Shown: piece by piece, positions 43,014 through 52,436 of the stretch
Position numbering within the stretch: position 1 is the stretch's first letter
Layout of the letters: the number at the start of each line of letters is the position of its first letter
Assembly: GCF_000154725.1 (NCBI RefSeq)
Contig: NZ_DS544873.1
Location: 2,086,713-2,150,712 of the forward strand
Length of the DNA stretch: 64,000 nucleotides
Direction of reading: 5' to 3'
From: Kordia algicida OT-1
GTDB taxonomy: Bacteria; Bacteroidota; Bacteroidia; Flavobacteriales; Flavobacteriaceae
Notes under the pieces: generated by a model
The model's database searches: none
What the model was told of the DNA's origin: nothing
Seen by the model: only the letters and a program-made list of their open reading frames with translations
Translations under genes and position numbers: made by a program

Positions 43014-43577
43014 ATGAATTCCGTAGCAGAAAATTATCTAGAAAGTACACGCAAACAGTTTGCCTATTATAAAAGTTTGGGCGATAAAACGTTTGCACAA
43101 TTAACAGACGAAGCTATTCATTGGCAACAGCATGAAGATAGCAATAGTATTTCAATTATTGTGAAACATATTGTAGGAAATATGTTGAGTCGTTGGACAA
43201 ATTTTTTAACAGAAGATGGCGAAAAGGATTGGCGTCACCGCGATTCAGAGTTTGAAGCAACGTATAAAACGAAAGCCGAAATGATTGCCGCTTGGGAAAA
43301 AGGTTGGCAATGTTTGTTTGACGCGATCAATCCGTTGCAAGCGGACGATGTTTCTCGAATTATCTATATCCGAAATCAAGGACATACGGTTTTGGAAGCG
43401 ATTACGCGCCAATTGTGTCATTATCCGTATCATATTGGACAATTGGTGTATGTTGCCAAATTGATTCGTGCTGAAGAATGGAAATCATTGTCTATTCCGA
43501 AAGGAAAATCTTCTAGTTACAACGCGGATAAATTTAGCAAAGAGAAAGATCGAACGCATTTTACGGATGATTTGTAG
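43014..43577 (+). CDS. DinB-like protein (DUF1572 family)
   Basis: The 187-residue protein is predicted as a four-helix bundle of the DinB/YfiT superfamily, with metal-binding histidines in VKHIVGNM (about 48), and in HYPYHIGQLVYVAKLI (about 137-141). The SRWTNFLTEDGEKDWRHRDSEF segment fits DUF1572. Members are proposed metal-dependent thiol transferases or hydrolases, but no activity is established for this group. It follows the UDG-family gene by about 50 bases and may be co-transcribed. Confidence 0.8.
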   Translation: MNSVAENYLESTRKQFAYYKSLGDKTFAQLTDEAIHWQQHEDSNSISIIVKHIVGNMLSRWTNFLTEDGEKDWRHRDSEFEATYKTKAEMIAAWEKGWQCLFDAINPLQADDVSRIIYIRNQGHTVLEAITRQLCHYPYHIGQLVYVAKLIRAEEWKSLSIPKGKSSSYNADKFSKEKDRTHFTDDL

Positions 43578-43601
43578 GTTTATTTAAAATTTAGACTACA
43601 A

Positions 43602-44195
43602 TTATCGTTTTAGCATTTGAATTTCTGAACGAGTTTCTAGTTTTTTAATCAGTGTAAAAATTATTATTCCCAAAAGTACAACATAGCCTATTAGAAGGTT
43701 CTTGCTTCCAAGCGTTCCTAAAGCGAGTGCAATTCCTGTAATTCCTTTTGCTGCATTATATTCATATCCGCTTTCCATTTGAATAGCAAAGTAAAATCCC
43801 CAAGAAAATAACAGTGTTAAGACTATTATTCCGATAATTTTTGCACGTGCGTAAGTAAATACACTCGGTGTTTCTGATGTGTATGTAAATGTTGACAGCC
43901 TATTTTTTAAATACTCAAAAATTTCATTTTTTAAGGTTTCATCTTCTATAAATAATTCTTCTTCTGAATCTTTCCCTACTATTAATTTGATATGATTGAT
44001 ACCTTTTTGGTTGATGACTTTATGGATGTAACTAAAGGGAATACTGAGCAATCCTACAGGTATTTTTTCGCTTGTGCTTTCTATATTGAATATACTTATG
44101 ACTTCTTTACTTGGTCGTCCTTTGTAAATACATTCGTCATGAATGAAAATCAATGTATCTGACTTTTCTCCTCTTGGTTTCCAGATTTTATCCAA
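43602..44195 (-). CDS. Membrane protein of unknown function
   Basis: The 197-residue product has a soluble N-terminal half that looks like a PH-type domain (beta-rich, LIFIHDECIYKG, then IPFSYIHKVI) and two membrane helices at about 112-130 and 170-190 with a loop between. No signal peptide. I recognise no named family. It is the last gene of a long minus-strand group of little-known membrane proteins that extends up to 50823. Confidence 0.55.
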   Translation of the reverse strand: MDKIWKPRGEKSDTLIFIHDECIYKGRPSKEVISIFNIESTSEKIPVGLLSIPFSYIHKVINQKGINHIKLIVGKDSEEELFIEDETLKNEIFEYLKNRLSTFTYTSETPSVFTYARAKIIGIIVLTLLFSWGFYFAIQMESGYEYNAAKGITGIALALGTLGSKNLLIGYVVLLGIIIFTLIKKLETRSEIQMLKR

Positions 44196-44249
44196 TGTTA
44201 TAATATTTTTAGAGTTTAATGATAAAGTTATCTTTTGTTTACGATTAAA

Positions 44250-44795
44250 TTATTCCGAACACACACGATCAATCCATGTGTAATCATATACACTTGGATC
44301 TAGATAGATTTTTTTGCCTGTTTTTTTGTGGATGATGACATTGTAATCGTGGTTTTTGAAGAACGGACTCGAAAATAGTTCGTGAATGTCATAACCGAGA
44401 ACGTGCATTTTTCCGACTAAGTGTTTGAACTCGTAGGTTTCTTGCAGCTTATTTTGTCTGATGATGTAATTTCCAATGGCATTACACATCGCGGCATATC
44501 CGATGCAGTTTGCTTCTTTTGTTTTAAAGCTTGTATTTGGATTTGCTTCTAATGACCTAGATACAAAATATAATTCTTTACTCGTAATTTCTTGACTGAT
44601 TTCTGCTATTGTTTCTAGCGTCAATTCTTCATTTATAGTTTCTTTTTTTATCCTATCAATGAGTTTTTCGTTAGTAATTGTATGACCTTTTCGTTTTCCA
44701 ATTTCTGTGTAATTAACGAGACTTCTATAGAGAAAACCCTTGAAAATGAACAACAAAATACAAACTATGATAAATCTCGTAATGTTTTTTCTCAT
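44250..44795 (-). CDS. Transglutaminase-like secreted or membrane-anchored protein
   Basis: The 181-residue protein has one N-terminal hydrophobic segment (residues 7-22) and a domain with a possible transglutaminase-like triad: Cys in EANCIGYAAM (about 98), His in FKNHDYNVII (about 150) and Asp in YLDPSVYDY (about 168). The order and spacing fit small transglutaminase/peptidase folds; the assignment is tentative. A soluble periplasmic domain on a membrane anchor is likely. Confidence 0.5.
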   Translation of the reverse strand: MRKNITRFIIVCILLFIFKGFLYRSLVNYTEIGKRKGHTITNEKLIDRIKKETINEELTLETIAEISQEITSKELYFVSRSLEANPNTSFKTKEANCIGYAAMCNAIGNYIIRQNKLQETYEFKHLVGKMHVLGYDIHELFSSPFFKNHDYNVIIHKKTGKKIYLDPSVYDYTWIDRVCSE

Positions 44796-44831
44796 GTAAA
44801 TGATTTTATTGACATCAATTCCTTTTTATAA

Positions 44832-45800
44832 TTATCGAGCAAATTCCCACTCGTTTTCCTGAATGATTTTGGTAAGTGTTTCCAACTCATCTTGCCACAA
44901 GTGATCTGCCTTCATTTGTTCTCTGAATTGTAAAATGGTACTGTGTGCATTGATGACAGCTTCTTCGTGTTGTGGAAATTCTTGTGTTGTAGAAATTAGT
45001 TTGGCAACTCCTTTGAGATTTTCTCCATTCTGAAATAACCAAAAAGCATGTTGTGTTCTAAATTGTGGACAGTGATAAAATTCTTCTGCAACAGCATTCC
45101 ACATAGCTTCTCCTATTCGCTCATCACTCAATAACGAAATTGCATATATGGAAGAATGCAAAATTTGCCCATGAAAACTTACGAGATCAAATAGATTGAT
45201 TTCTCCATCTTCTTCAATAGCTTTTAAGTCTGTCTTTTCGAGAATATCGTGGTATATTTCATGCGCTTTTTCATGATCGCCCAACATATGAAGTGCATCC
45301 GCAAGTACAATTTTAGCACGTTTGTGATTGGGTTCTATTTTTAACGCATTTAAGCTATAATTGTAAGCTTCATCATAATTTGACACAAAGAAAAAACTTC
45401 GCGCTACAGAAGTGACAAATTCCACATCTTGAAAGTCTTCTTCGCTTGCTTTTTCTTTTACAAATTGTAACGCTCTTGTAGGATAACGATCAATGATTAA
45501 GCGTTCCATATATTGCCATTTATTCAATAAGTTTGAATGATTTTCATCCAAGGATTCATACAAAGCACCTCGTTGATCCCAAACAGATTGAATGGTTTTC
45601 CATTTTTCATAAGCGCCAATGTATACCGCAGAAGGCGGCATTTTGACAGTATTATCTTCTGGTGATGAAAATTTTACACTGATTTTCTTTTCTGGATCAT
45701 AACAATATCTGCTCAAAGCATCCTCAAAGAAAATAGTAAATGCTTTATCTTCTTCGTAAGTTTTCTTTTTTTGACCAAATAGTTTTTTGAAAAATGACAT
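44832..45800 (-). CDS. TPR-like cytoplasmic protein
   Basis: The 322-residue protein is helical with tetratricopeptide-like repeats in the middle (about 125-210: ARSFFFVSNYDEAYNYSLNAL, then RAKIVLADALHMLGDHEKAHEIY). The N-terminal part (1-90) is not a known domain. No signal peptide or membrane segment is seen. It lies between a peptide-transporter-like gene (9-base gap) and the transglutaminase-like gene, probably in one operon. Its partner is unknown. Confidence 0.6.
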   Translation of the reverse strand: MSFFKKLFGQKKKTYEEDKAFTIFFEDALSRYCYDPEKKISVKFSSPEDNTVKMPPSAVYIGAYEKWKTIQSVWDQRGALYESLDENHSNLLNKWQYMERLIIDRYPTRALQFVKEKASEEDFQDVEFVTSVARSFFFVSNYDEAYNYSLNALKIEPNHKRAKIVLADALHMLGDHEKAHEIYHDILEKTDLKAIEEDGEINLFDLVSFHGQILHSSIYAISLLSDERIGEAMWNAVAEEFYHCPQFRTQHAFWLFQNGENLKGVAKLISTTQEFPQHEEAVINAHSTILQFREQMKADHLWQDELETLTKIIQENEWEFAR

Positions 45801-45809
45801 GTTTATATG

Positions 45810-47048
45810 TTAAGTAGTTGATGATTGGTTTTGATTGTTTCTAAGATAGTACCTTCGCAAAAACACAGCTAAAAATAATAAAATTGTAATTGCAGCTGCT
45901 AAAATCATTCCTAGAAAAGTAAAGAGTTCAGATTTATCATATACAATATCACTTACTGGAGAAAGCATATACACAATTGAAAAACTAATTCCTGCATAAG
46001 CAGCCATGGTCATTGTTAAAAATTTAGGATTTGTATACCGTGTGACAATAGATAAAACCATGGGACCAATACATATTTCTGCCAACGCTAAAAAGAATAT
46101 CGAGCTTATCAAGTGAAATAAGCTATCTTCTACATCAACCATAGCAACATTTGTCAATTGTAGAAAAGCGAGTGACATACATAAAAATCCAAAAGCAATT
46201 TTTAGAAATTGTGAACGGTGAAATTTTAACCAAAGAATTCCACCAAAAATAAGTAACGGAACAATGATATAGAAGTTTAATTGATTTATAAATCCTAAAG
46301 AAATGTTGTCCCCAAATTGTCCTGTAAAATCTCCATTTGAGAGTATTACCGATGTATGAGTTCCTCCCAATTCATAAATTCCCCAAAATAGTGCCGATAG
46401 AAATATTGCTACAACCACATACAAAACACTGTTACTTGAAACTTTTTGCATGTCGTACTCAAGCTTTTCTTTTCCTTCGGAAATAGCCAAAGAAATCAAT
46501 GATATTACAACATATAATATTGCAGCGATTCCAAAACTTACCACAAAGCCTAATTTAGTACTTATAATAGCAAACAGAGAGAATCCTATGAACGCACCAA
46601 TATTTACAATTAAATAGTAAAAACTGAAAGCTGTGTTAAGGTATTTTTTATGATTAATATACGTTTTACCAAATGCCGCTAGTATGTTTGTTTTTATAAA
46701 ACCTGTACCGAACGTCATGAGTGCCAATCCTAGATACACAAGATATTCAGAAGGAAGAATAGTATTTATACAACCTACAACAGCTAATAATCCGCCAATG
46801 AGTATTGCTTTTTTATTATTAAGTACAAAATCACCAAAAATTCCACCGATAAATTGTGTGAGTATTAAAAAGTAAGTCAGGTATTTGTAAATAGTAATCG
46901 CGCCGTAATCACCTAATTGAAGTGCTTCTCCAACCATATACAAAATAAGTATGGAACGAATTCCATAATAACACATACGTTCAAGAAAAAGTAATAATAG
47001 TATTATGGTTGTATTGCTAGTTCTTATTTGTGTTGAAGTATGTTCCAT
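45810..47048 (-). CDS. POT/PTR-like peptide MFS transporter
   Basis: The 412-residue inner-membrane protein has about 12 helices and the N-terminal signature LLFLERMCYYGIRSILILYM, which fits the ExxERxxYYG motif of proton-coupled oligopeptide transporters, followed by GGIFGDFVLNNKKAI. It is shorter than typical POT carriers (450-500), lacking extra helices. Di- or tripeptide uptake is the likely role. It overlaps no neighbour but is spaced by only 9 bases from the TPR gene. Confidence 0.75.
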   Translation of the reverse strand: MEHTSTQIRTSNTTIILLLLFLERMCYYGIRSILILYMVGEALQLGDYGAITIYKYLTYFLILTQFIGGIFGDFVLNNKKAILIGGLLAVVGCINTILPSEYLVYLGLALMTFGTGFIKTNILAAFGKTYINHKKYLNTAFSFYYLIVNIGAFIGFSLFAIISTKLGFVVSFGIAAILYVVISLISLAISEGKEKLEYDMQKVSSNSVLYVVVAIFLSALFWGIYELGGTHTSVILSNGDFTGQFGDNISLGFINQLNFYIIVPLLIFGGILWLKFHRSQFLKIAFGFLCMSLAFLQLTNVAMVDVEDSLFHLISSIFFLALAEICIGPMVLSIVTRYTNPKFLTMTMAAYAGISFSIVYMLSPVSDIVYDKSELFTFLGMILAAAITILLFLAVFLRRYYLRNNQNQSSTT

Positions 47049-47099
47049 TTACTTTACGAAGGCTTTATGAGTTGTATTATGTATGTTTTTTTTGATAAT

Positions 47100-47873
47100 T
47101 TACGAATTCCGTAAACAAGATTTTGCATAAGCAATTGCTAAAAAAAGTAACGCATATAATAAGTATTTCAACCATTTGGTACGCTTGTTATGTTTTTCTT
47201 CTTCTTCCAAAGTTCGCATTGCAAAGTTTGGTAACTCTTTTGGCTTTGCGTTTGGATCTTTGTACTTTTTAAATTTTACATGCTGCATCAATTCGAAGCC
47301 TTCTACTGTATCTAAATTGACGCCTAATAATCGCTTGGCGACTCCAAAGGTGAAATCTTCCATGTATGCATCTTCCGTAAATGGTTCATCAGGATAGTTT
47401 TCATCTTTCCAATAACGAATTCCATCTTCTTCATACGAATTTTTATAAATTTCTAGTTCTTCTTGAAAAGGTTCACCATGTGCAATACATTCGCCATCAA
47501 CAGCCATTTTTAAACGTGTTTTCAATCCGCGACGTATCAAAGCATATCCGTGAAAATTTGAAACACTATGACATGATACCGATAATATTTCTGCATGTGG
47601 AAATATAGAAACCAACGCGGTTTCTGGTGGTGATAAATTTAATCCATCCGAAAGTTCTATAGCGTGTTGGGTAATTTGATAATCGTCACAAATAATCAGC
47701 GTGTTATTGTGATATCCAATATTGATTGATTCGTCATTTGGATACAAACATTCTTCAAACAAAACTTCTTTGTCAAATTCGTAATTCGCCTTTCCAAGTG
47801 CTTTTAAAAGCGCCGTTTCATCATTAAAACCATATCGGTTTTCAATTAAAACCATTGATGTTTTCCAACCCAT
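47100..47873 (-). CDS. Tail-anchored protein of unknown function
   Basis: The 257-residue protein has a large cytoplasmic domain (1-225) starting MGWKTSMVLIENRYGFNDE and a single membrane helix at the very C-terminus (about 235-252), so it is probably tail-anchored. The YWKDENYPDEPFTEDAYMEDF region is strongly acidic. I do not recognise the domain with certainty; a DUF6928-like start is possible. It belongs to the same minus-strand group as its neighbours. Confidence 0.55.
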   Translation of the reverse strand: MGWKTSMVLIENRYGFNDETALLKALGKANYEFDKEVLFEECLYPNDESINIGYHNNTLIICDDYQITQHAIELSDGLNLSPPETALVSIFPHAEILSVSCHSVSNFHGYALIRRGLKTRLKMAVDGECIAHGEPFQEELEIYKNSYEEDGIRYWKDENYPDEPFTEDAYMEDFTFGVAKRLLGVNLDTVEGFELMQHVKFKKYKDPNAKPKELPNFAMRTLEEEEKHNKRTKWLKYLLYALLFLAIAYAKSCLRNS

Positions 47874-47893
47874 AATTGTTTATTTAGAGGAAA

Positions 47894-48400
47894 TTAATAT
47901 AAGTATTTTCGAATATCTTTCAGCCAATACACGCCGAGAAAGATCAACGCAGGAAGTCCGAAGTAAAAGATCATAATACCCGACATATCTGCCAAACCAT
48001 TTCTTGGCACAAAACCAGTTTCGCTGTTATGCGTATATATTGCAATAACAAGTGTAATGATATATATTACCTGACTTACCGAATAGATGTACAATCCAAT
48101 TAATTTTCTCGAAATCATTAAAACTGCACCAATGATGGTTCCAACCGAAGTTAATATGTATATCAATCCTCTTGTAGCAATGCCTTCATCTTCTGTAATG
48201 GCGGCAAAAAGTTCGTATATAATGGCACGTCCAATGGTAAAAAGTGAACCGCAAATAGTCAACACGCACAAAACGATTAAGCCAACAGGTTTGTCGTTTC
48301 TATCAATATACACCACTTTTACACCTTGATTTGTGCCGCATTCCGGACAAAAATGTGCAGTGGCTTCCATCGAACTATTACAGTTGATACAATTTTTCAT
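47894..48400 (-). CDS. Zinc-ribbon membrane protein
   Basis: The 168-residue protein begins with a zinc ribbon (CINCNSSMEATAHFCPECGT, two CxxC pairs within residues 3-22), followed by four membrane helices between about 37 and 160. Zinc-ribbon plus multi-helix proteins are frequent in Bacteroidetes and have no assigned function. The cytoplasmic ribbon may bind a partner or nucleic acid. It is closely spaced with its neighbours in the minus-strand group. Confidence 0.6.
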   Translation of the reverse strand: MKNCINCNSSMEATAHFCPECGTNQGVKVVYIDRNDKPVGLIVLCVLTICGSLFTIGRAIIYELFAAITEDEGIATRGLIYILTSVGTIIGAVLMISRKLIGLYIYSVSQVIYIITLVIAIYTHNSETGFVPRNGLADMSGIMIFYFGLPALIFLGVYWLKDIRKYLY

Positions 48401-48427
48401 GTGTGATTTTCATTAAAGATAAGATTA

Positions 48428-49210
48428 TTATTCAGAAACAATCATAGCGCCTCTTTTTTTGTCTAAAATGGTGTAATGTTGTGCGATATTCAGGTTTAAA
48501 ATTTCGATAAGTTCAGCTTCCGCTATATCAATTTTAGTAAGATTAAATGCTACAATTCCACTAGAAATTGTTCCGATAATAACACGTATATTTTTTTCTT
48601 TTTCTTGTGAAGTATCTAAAAAGCAAAAATCATTAATATCACTCCAATGATACAATTGATCGTGATAATACAAACCTTCTGCAGTGGTTCTCAATACGGT
48701 TTTGTGTTTGTAATAGAACAACGTGAATATAGCGTAAATAAAGAAACCAATTGCTACAAAAAGCGTGAGTAACCAAATAAGAATGTGCCAAGATTCTGTT
48801 GTCCAAGTATAGCCAAACACTACTGCAACAATTGCACAAAAGCTCCAACCGACTCTTTCTTGATTTGTGTTGATATCTTTAAACGATAGTCCGTGCGTCT
48901 CCTGAACCGTTTTGTATTTTGGAGTTGCTACTTTGTGAAATAACCACTTGTAATTTTCATCTTTTAGTTGAAATGTAAAGTAGTTTTTGTGAATAAATTT
49001 GATAATGTTTTGGCGAACATTATTTTCTGTAGTTTCCAGCGATTCGTCATCTAAGCTAAATGTAGTACATTCGGTTTCAAAATTAGCAACAGCATTCGTC
49101 AATCTGCAAAGCAAAGTTTCATCAGTAGCAAACAATCTATTTTTACAGACTTTGCAAAAAGCCAGTTGTTGTGCGTTTTCTACGTATGTTGATTTTTTCT
49201 GTTGAAACAT
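48428..49210 (-). CDS. Membrane protein with Cys motif, unknown function
   Basis: The 260-residue protein has a CKVCKNR motif and further cysteines in its first 50 residues (possible metal site), two membrane helices at about 122-140 and 145-168, and a C-terminal beta-rich domain that resembles a bacterial PH-like fold (VLRTTAEGLYYHDQLYHWSD, then FCFLDTS). The first residues may form a small zinc domain. It lies 3 bases after the gene at 49214, so the two are co-transcribed. Confidence 0.55.
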   Translation of the reverse strand: MFQQKKSTYVENAQQLAFCKVCKNRLFATDETLLCRLTNAVANFETECTTFSLDDESLETTENNVRQNIIKFIHKNYFTFQLKDENYKWLFHKVATPKYKTVQETHGLSFKDINTNQERVGWSFCAIVAVVFGYTWTTESWHILIWLLTLFVAIGFFIYAIFTLFYYKHKTVLRTTAEGLYYHDQLYHWSDINDFCFLDTSQEKEKNIRVIIGTISSGIVAFNLTKIDIAEAELIEILNLNIAQHYTILDKKRGAMIVSE

Positions 49211-49213
49211 ATA

Positions 49214-50242
49214 TTATAAGGTAACCAACGCTTCTTTATCGTCTACAAGTTTTTCTTTTTTAACGGGAAATTTGCTAGTCAGTTTTAATTTAAGCCCCAA
49301 ACTTGTAGTTCCTGTTATGGTCATTTGCCAAAAAATAGCTACGTCGTCTAGTTCCAACGTTGCCAAATCTGGATTGTTGACATACGGAAATGAAAATTCA
49401 GCATTTTTTCTAAAATTATTCAATGATTTTCTTTCGGAAATATACACCGTTTCGATGCTTGTTGAGGTTTTTGTTCCGCGCCTGTCCGTGACTTTTTCAA
49501 TGATTTCATAAAACAACGTAGGTTCTTTCAAGGTAAACTTTTTTGTTTTATCAACCGTACAGCGAAAATTGTCGCCTTCATGCTCAAGTTTCATTGCTAT
49601 TTTTCTCAAAGAAGATTCCATAAGTGCTTGCGTGATAATCGTTGTAATGATTAAAACTACAATTCCCAAAACCAGATACGCAACGTTCATTTCAGGCACA
49701 AAAAGTACATATAATAAGAAAAGCAAAAATGCCAAGATCACAGAAATACCATAGTTTTTTTTCAATGAAAAATCATACGTTCCTTCTCGTACTTTAAAGG
49801 AACTGTTGGTATCTTTTATGTCGAATTTTTTCAGTGTTCGCAGTCTTCTATCGGATGTCATAAACGATTTCACGCTCGAAAATAAACTCAATCCTAATTT
49901 CTTAAAATCATCTTTATGTACTTGCATTGTGACCTCGCAAGTATAGCTAAAACTCACATTTCTTCCATGATAACTTTGAATTGGCGCATCATCTAAAAAA
50001 AACGTAAACGGCAAGATGGTTTCTTCGTGAGCTTTTACCAAAGTTGGTTCAACAATAATTGGAAAAGTAGTCAATGTTTCTTTCTGCCCGCGCATACGTC
50101 CGCGAGCTTCAAAATGGATGTCTGCCAAAATGGAATCTATCAAAATATTTTCAGAAGAAACGAGTTCTAAATACCCTGAAGAAGCACGTCCGTCATGAGT
50201 TTGATTGATAAAAACTTCTGCTTGTAATGTAGCACTACTCAT
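49214..50242 (-). CDS. Arrestin-like domain membrane protein, unknown function
   Basis: The 342-residue protein starts with a beta-sandwich domain (1-110) of the kind seen in arrestin/Spo0M-like proteins (VFINQTHDGRASSGYLELVS, then ILPFTFFLDDAPIQSYHGRN). Two adjacent membrane helices follow at about 170-205, then a second domain of beta strands. The fold assignment is by eye. Its ATG overlaps the stop of the P-loop gene (ATGA at 50239), so the two are translationally coupled and probably work together. Confidence 0.55.
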   Translation of the reverse strand: MSSATLQAEVFINQTHDGRASSGYLELVSSENILIDSILADIHFEARGRMRGQKETLTTFPIIVEPTLVKAHEETILPFTFFLDDAPIQSYHGRNVSFSYTCEVTMQVHKDDFKKLGLSLFSSVKSFMTSDRRLRTLKKFDIKDTNSSFKVREGTYDFSLKKNYGISVILAFLLFLLYVLFVPEMNVAYLVLGIVVLIITTIITQALMESSLRKIAMKLEHEGDNFRCTVDKTKKFTLKEPTLFYEIIEKVTDRRGTKTSTSIETVYISERKSLNNFRKNAEFSFPYVNNPDLATLELDDVAIFWQMTITGTTSLGLKLKLTSKFPVKKEKLVDDKEALVTL

Positions 50243-50823
50243 TGATATTTTTCGTAAAGTTTGTTAATAATTCCACGGTAATTGTCGCCATATTTCTGAA
50301 TGATTTTTTTTAATTCGCTTTCGCTGAAAGTTGTCTGTTTCATCGATGTTTCGTTTTGCGCAAGCAACAATCTGTTGTGTATAATTTTACCTAAGATTTT
50401 GGTATCAATTCCTTTGAAACGAATCGTTTTCATGGGCTTTTTTACCAACAAGCACGATATTTTTCGTGTGTAATGTGTTGTATAAATCACTACTTTTTTT
50501 GTGGTAAACAGTTGTACACGTTCTTTAAAACTCAAATGGTGAATGCTGTCTACAAAAACGATGTTTGCGGTATGCTGAATAATCTCTGAAACCTTTGCTC
50601 CTTTTTCCAATAGAAAAATTGGATAGTGTGGTAATTGCTGTTGCAGCCAAATTAAATGTGTGGTTTTTCCGCGTCCTTGTTTACCTAAAAATTCAATAGC
50701 AATCGACGGATTATTCTCAATATAAGATGCAATCTCAGCAACCGAAAATCGCGGTACAATCGTATGACTGATTTCGTGATCTAACACGCCAGCAAACGGA
50801 TTAAAATTGTAGTGTTCTTTCAA
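50239..50823 (-). CDS. P-loop ATPase of unknown function
   Basis: The 194-residue cytoplasmic protein has a Walker A motif FLGKQGRGKTTHLIWL (about residues 45-60), a Walker B-like NIVFVDSIHHLSF, and a C-terminal AAA-type helical lid (SESELKKIIQKYGDNYRGI). The layout is like an AAA+ module without a clear sensor-2 region. It is the first gene of the minus-strand group and overlaps the arrestin-like membrane protein. A role as an energy-using partner for that membrane complex is inference. Confidence 0.6.
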   Translation of the reverse strand: MKEHYNFNPFAGVLDHEISHTIVPRFSVAEIASYIENNPSIAIEFLGKQGRGKTTHLIWLQQQLPHYPIFLLEKGAKVSEIIQHTANIVFVDSIHHLSFKERVQLFTTKKVVIYTTHYTRKISCLLVKKPMKTIRFKGIDTKILGKIIHNRLLLAQNETSMKQTTFSESELKKIIQKYGDNYRGIINKLYEKYQ

Positions 50824-50916
50824 TAGTTAGGGTTCATTTTCTCGTGATGAAATATACAATTATATGTAGTTGTGTGCCAAAAAATGTTACAAATGCGATG
50901 AATTTACATGAAATTA

Positions 50917-51447
50917 CTAAAATTTCTCTAAGATTTGAAACACATTGTATTCAACAGCATTTTTACTATTTACTTCAACAATTTCACAGGAAATCGAAGC
51001 TAGCCAATCGCGATGAGTTTTGATAGAACGACCTGTAAATTTTAAATCGTCATAACGAGATGCCCACGCCAAAAATGCTTGCGATCGTTCTTGAATCTCC
51101 GTATCTGTTTGCAATTTGTCTCCGTAACGTGCTAGTTCTCGTTTTTGCAGTCGTTCCAAACGAATTTCTTTTTCTAGTGTGACAAAAACAACCAAATCGA
51201 AGGCGGTTTGCCAATAACTTCCCCAACTTACCAACGAACCACTGACAATTACATCTTCGGAGTTTTCAAAATCTGTTTGTAGCTTTTTGTTTCGTTCTTC
51301 CGAAGTAACTTTTATTTGAAACGGCGGATTGGTTGGCTTCCAATAATAGTCATCGACATCCAAATGTTTGCATTCTATTACCTCTGCCAATTCTTTTGCC
51401 AATGTTGTGGTTCCTGAACCTGATGCACCGATGATAAGGATTTTCAT
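50917..51447 (-). CDS. P-loop kinase-like protein (adenylate-kinase type fold)
   Basis: The 176-residue product starts at the ATG at 51447, directly before the first strand and P-loop (MKILIIGASGSGTTTLAKEL). The extra 28 residues of the longer frame are polar and unlike the family. DVDDYYWKPTNPPF and VIVSGSLVSWG follow the pattern of shikimate/adenylate-kinase-like AAA_18 proteins. Note the GSGTTT in place of the usual GSGKST: the P-loop lysine is replaced by threonine, seen in some members of this family. The substrate is unknown. Confidence 0.75.
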   Translation of the reverse strand: MKILIIGASGSGTTTLAKELAEVIECKHLDVDDYYWKPTNPPFQIKVTSEERNKKLQTDFENSEDVIVSGSLVSWGSYWQTAFDLVVFVTLEKEIRLERLQKRELARYGDKLQTDTEIQERSQAFLAWASRYDDLKFTGRSIKTHRDWLASISCEIVEVNSKNAVEYNVFQILEKF

Positions 51448-51629
51448 TGTTGCTTTTTTTGTGTATCTAAAAAATTCAGACGAATTTAAAGGAGTTTGGT
51501 ATAACTTTTCTTTTATAAAATCGATTTTCAAATTTATAGTAAAATTGTCAACTTATAGTAGAGACGTACAAATGTGACAAGTTTTCTCGGAATGTTTCGG
51601 AATGAATAAAAAGTGAGTATTGTAAAATT

Positions 51630-52436
51630 CTACAGATAAACGTTGGTTACCAATTGTGATACCGTTGCATGATCGCTTCCGCCAGCAGGTTCAATAGTGA
51701 TGTTTAACGAAGTTGCTTTGTCAATATAATTTAATACAACGACATCTTTACTTTTGTCAATGATTCCCATATTTATCATTTCGCCATCAACATCTGCCCA
51801 CATTTGATAGGTTTTATCGGCTGGCAACGCAGGAAGTTTTTGAGCGTTTACAATGGCAGATTTATCTTGATGATTGATGTATGCTGTAGCAAATCCGTTA
51901 GGAATTTTATCATTTCCTTTTAAAGAATATTGCAACGTGTTTGGGTCTTTTACTACTTCCGCGAGCAATTCAGCATCTTTTAAGTTTCCTTCTAAATTTG
52001 CTATTTGTTCTTTGATAGTTTGTAATTCTTGTTGTGTGATTTGCAAATCATTCTGTGTTGCATTCCATTGATTAAACATCCACAAAGCACTTATCATAAA
52101 CATAGCAGCGATTCCAGCGGCAATTCCTATCCATAAAAATGATACCGTTTTTCCACCATTTTGCTCGTCGGCTAGTTTTTCTTCTTTGGGAAGCGTTTTT
52201 ACATTTGCTTCTTCTTGTATTGCTGCAAAAAGGTCTTCTTTGATGAAGTTTGGAGGTTGTATGGCGTTTTCTAATGAAACATTTTCGAAGTCTTGTTCAA
52301 TTTCAGCATATTTTTTAGCCAAAACAGCATCTTCTGCTAACATTTTTTCAAGCGCAGTTACTTGCTCATCTGGCAATAAGCCAAGCAAGTACATTTCTAA
52401 CATTCCGCTTTCTATGATAGTTTTTCTATCTTTCAT
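51630..52436 (-). CDS. RskA-like membrane anti-sigma factor
   Basis: The 268-residue product has an N-terminal anti-sigma domain (about 1-80, starting IIESGMLEMYLLGLLPDEQ), one membrane helix at about 99-121, a short coiled coil, and a periplasmic C-terminal RskA domain (YQMWADVDGEMINMGIID, then ITIEPAGGSDHATVSQLV). The start at 52436 is chosen because it overlaps the sigma stop as ATGA. It holds its sigma factor inactive until cleaved or released. Confidence 0.88.
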   Translation of the reverse strand: MKDRKTIIESGMLEMYLLGLLPDEQVTALEKMLAEDAVLAKKYAEIEQDFENVSLENAIQPPNFIKEDLFAAIQEEANVKTLPKEEKLADEQNGGKTVSFLWIGIAAGIAAMFMISALWMFNQWNATQNDLQITQQELQTIKEQIANLEGNLKDAELLAEVVKDPNTLQYSLKGNDKIPNGFATAYINHQDKSAIVNAQKLPALPADKTYQMWADVDGEMINMGIIDKSKDVVVLNYIDKATSLNITIEPAGGSDHATVSQLVTNVYL

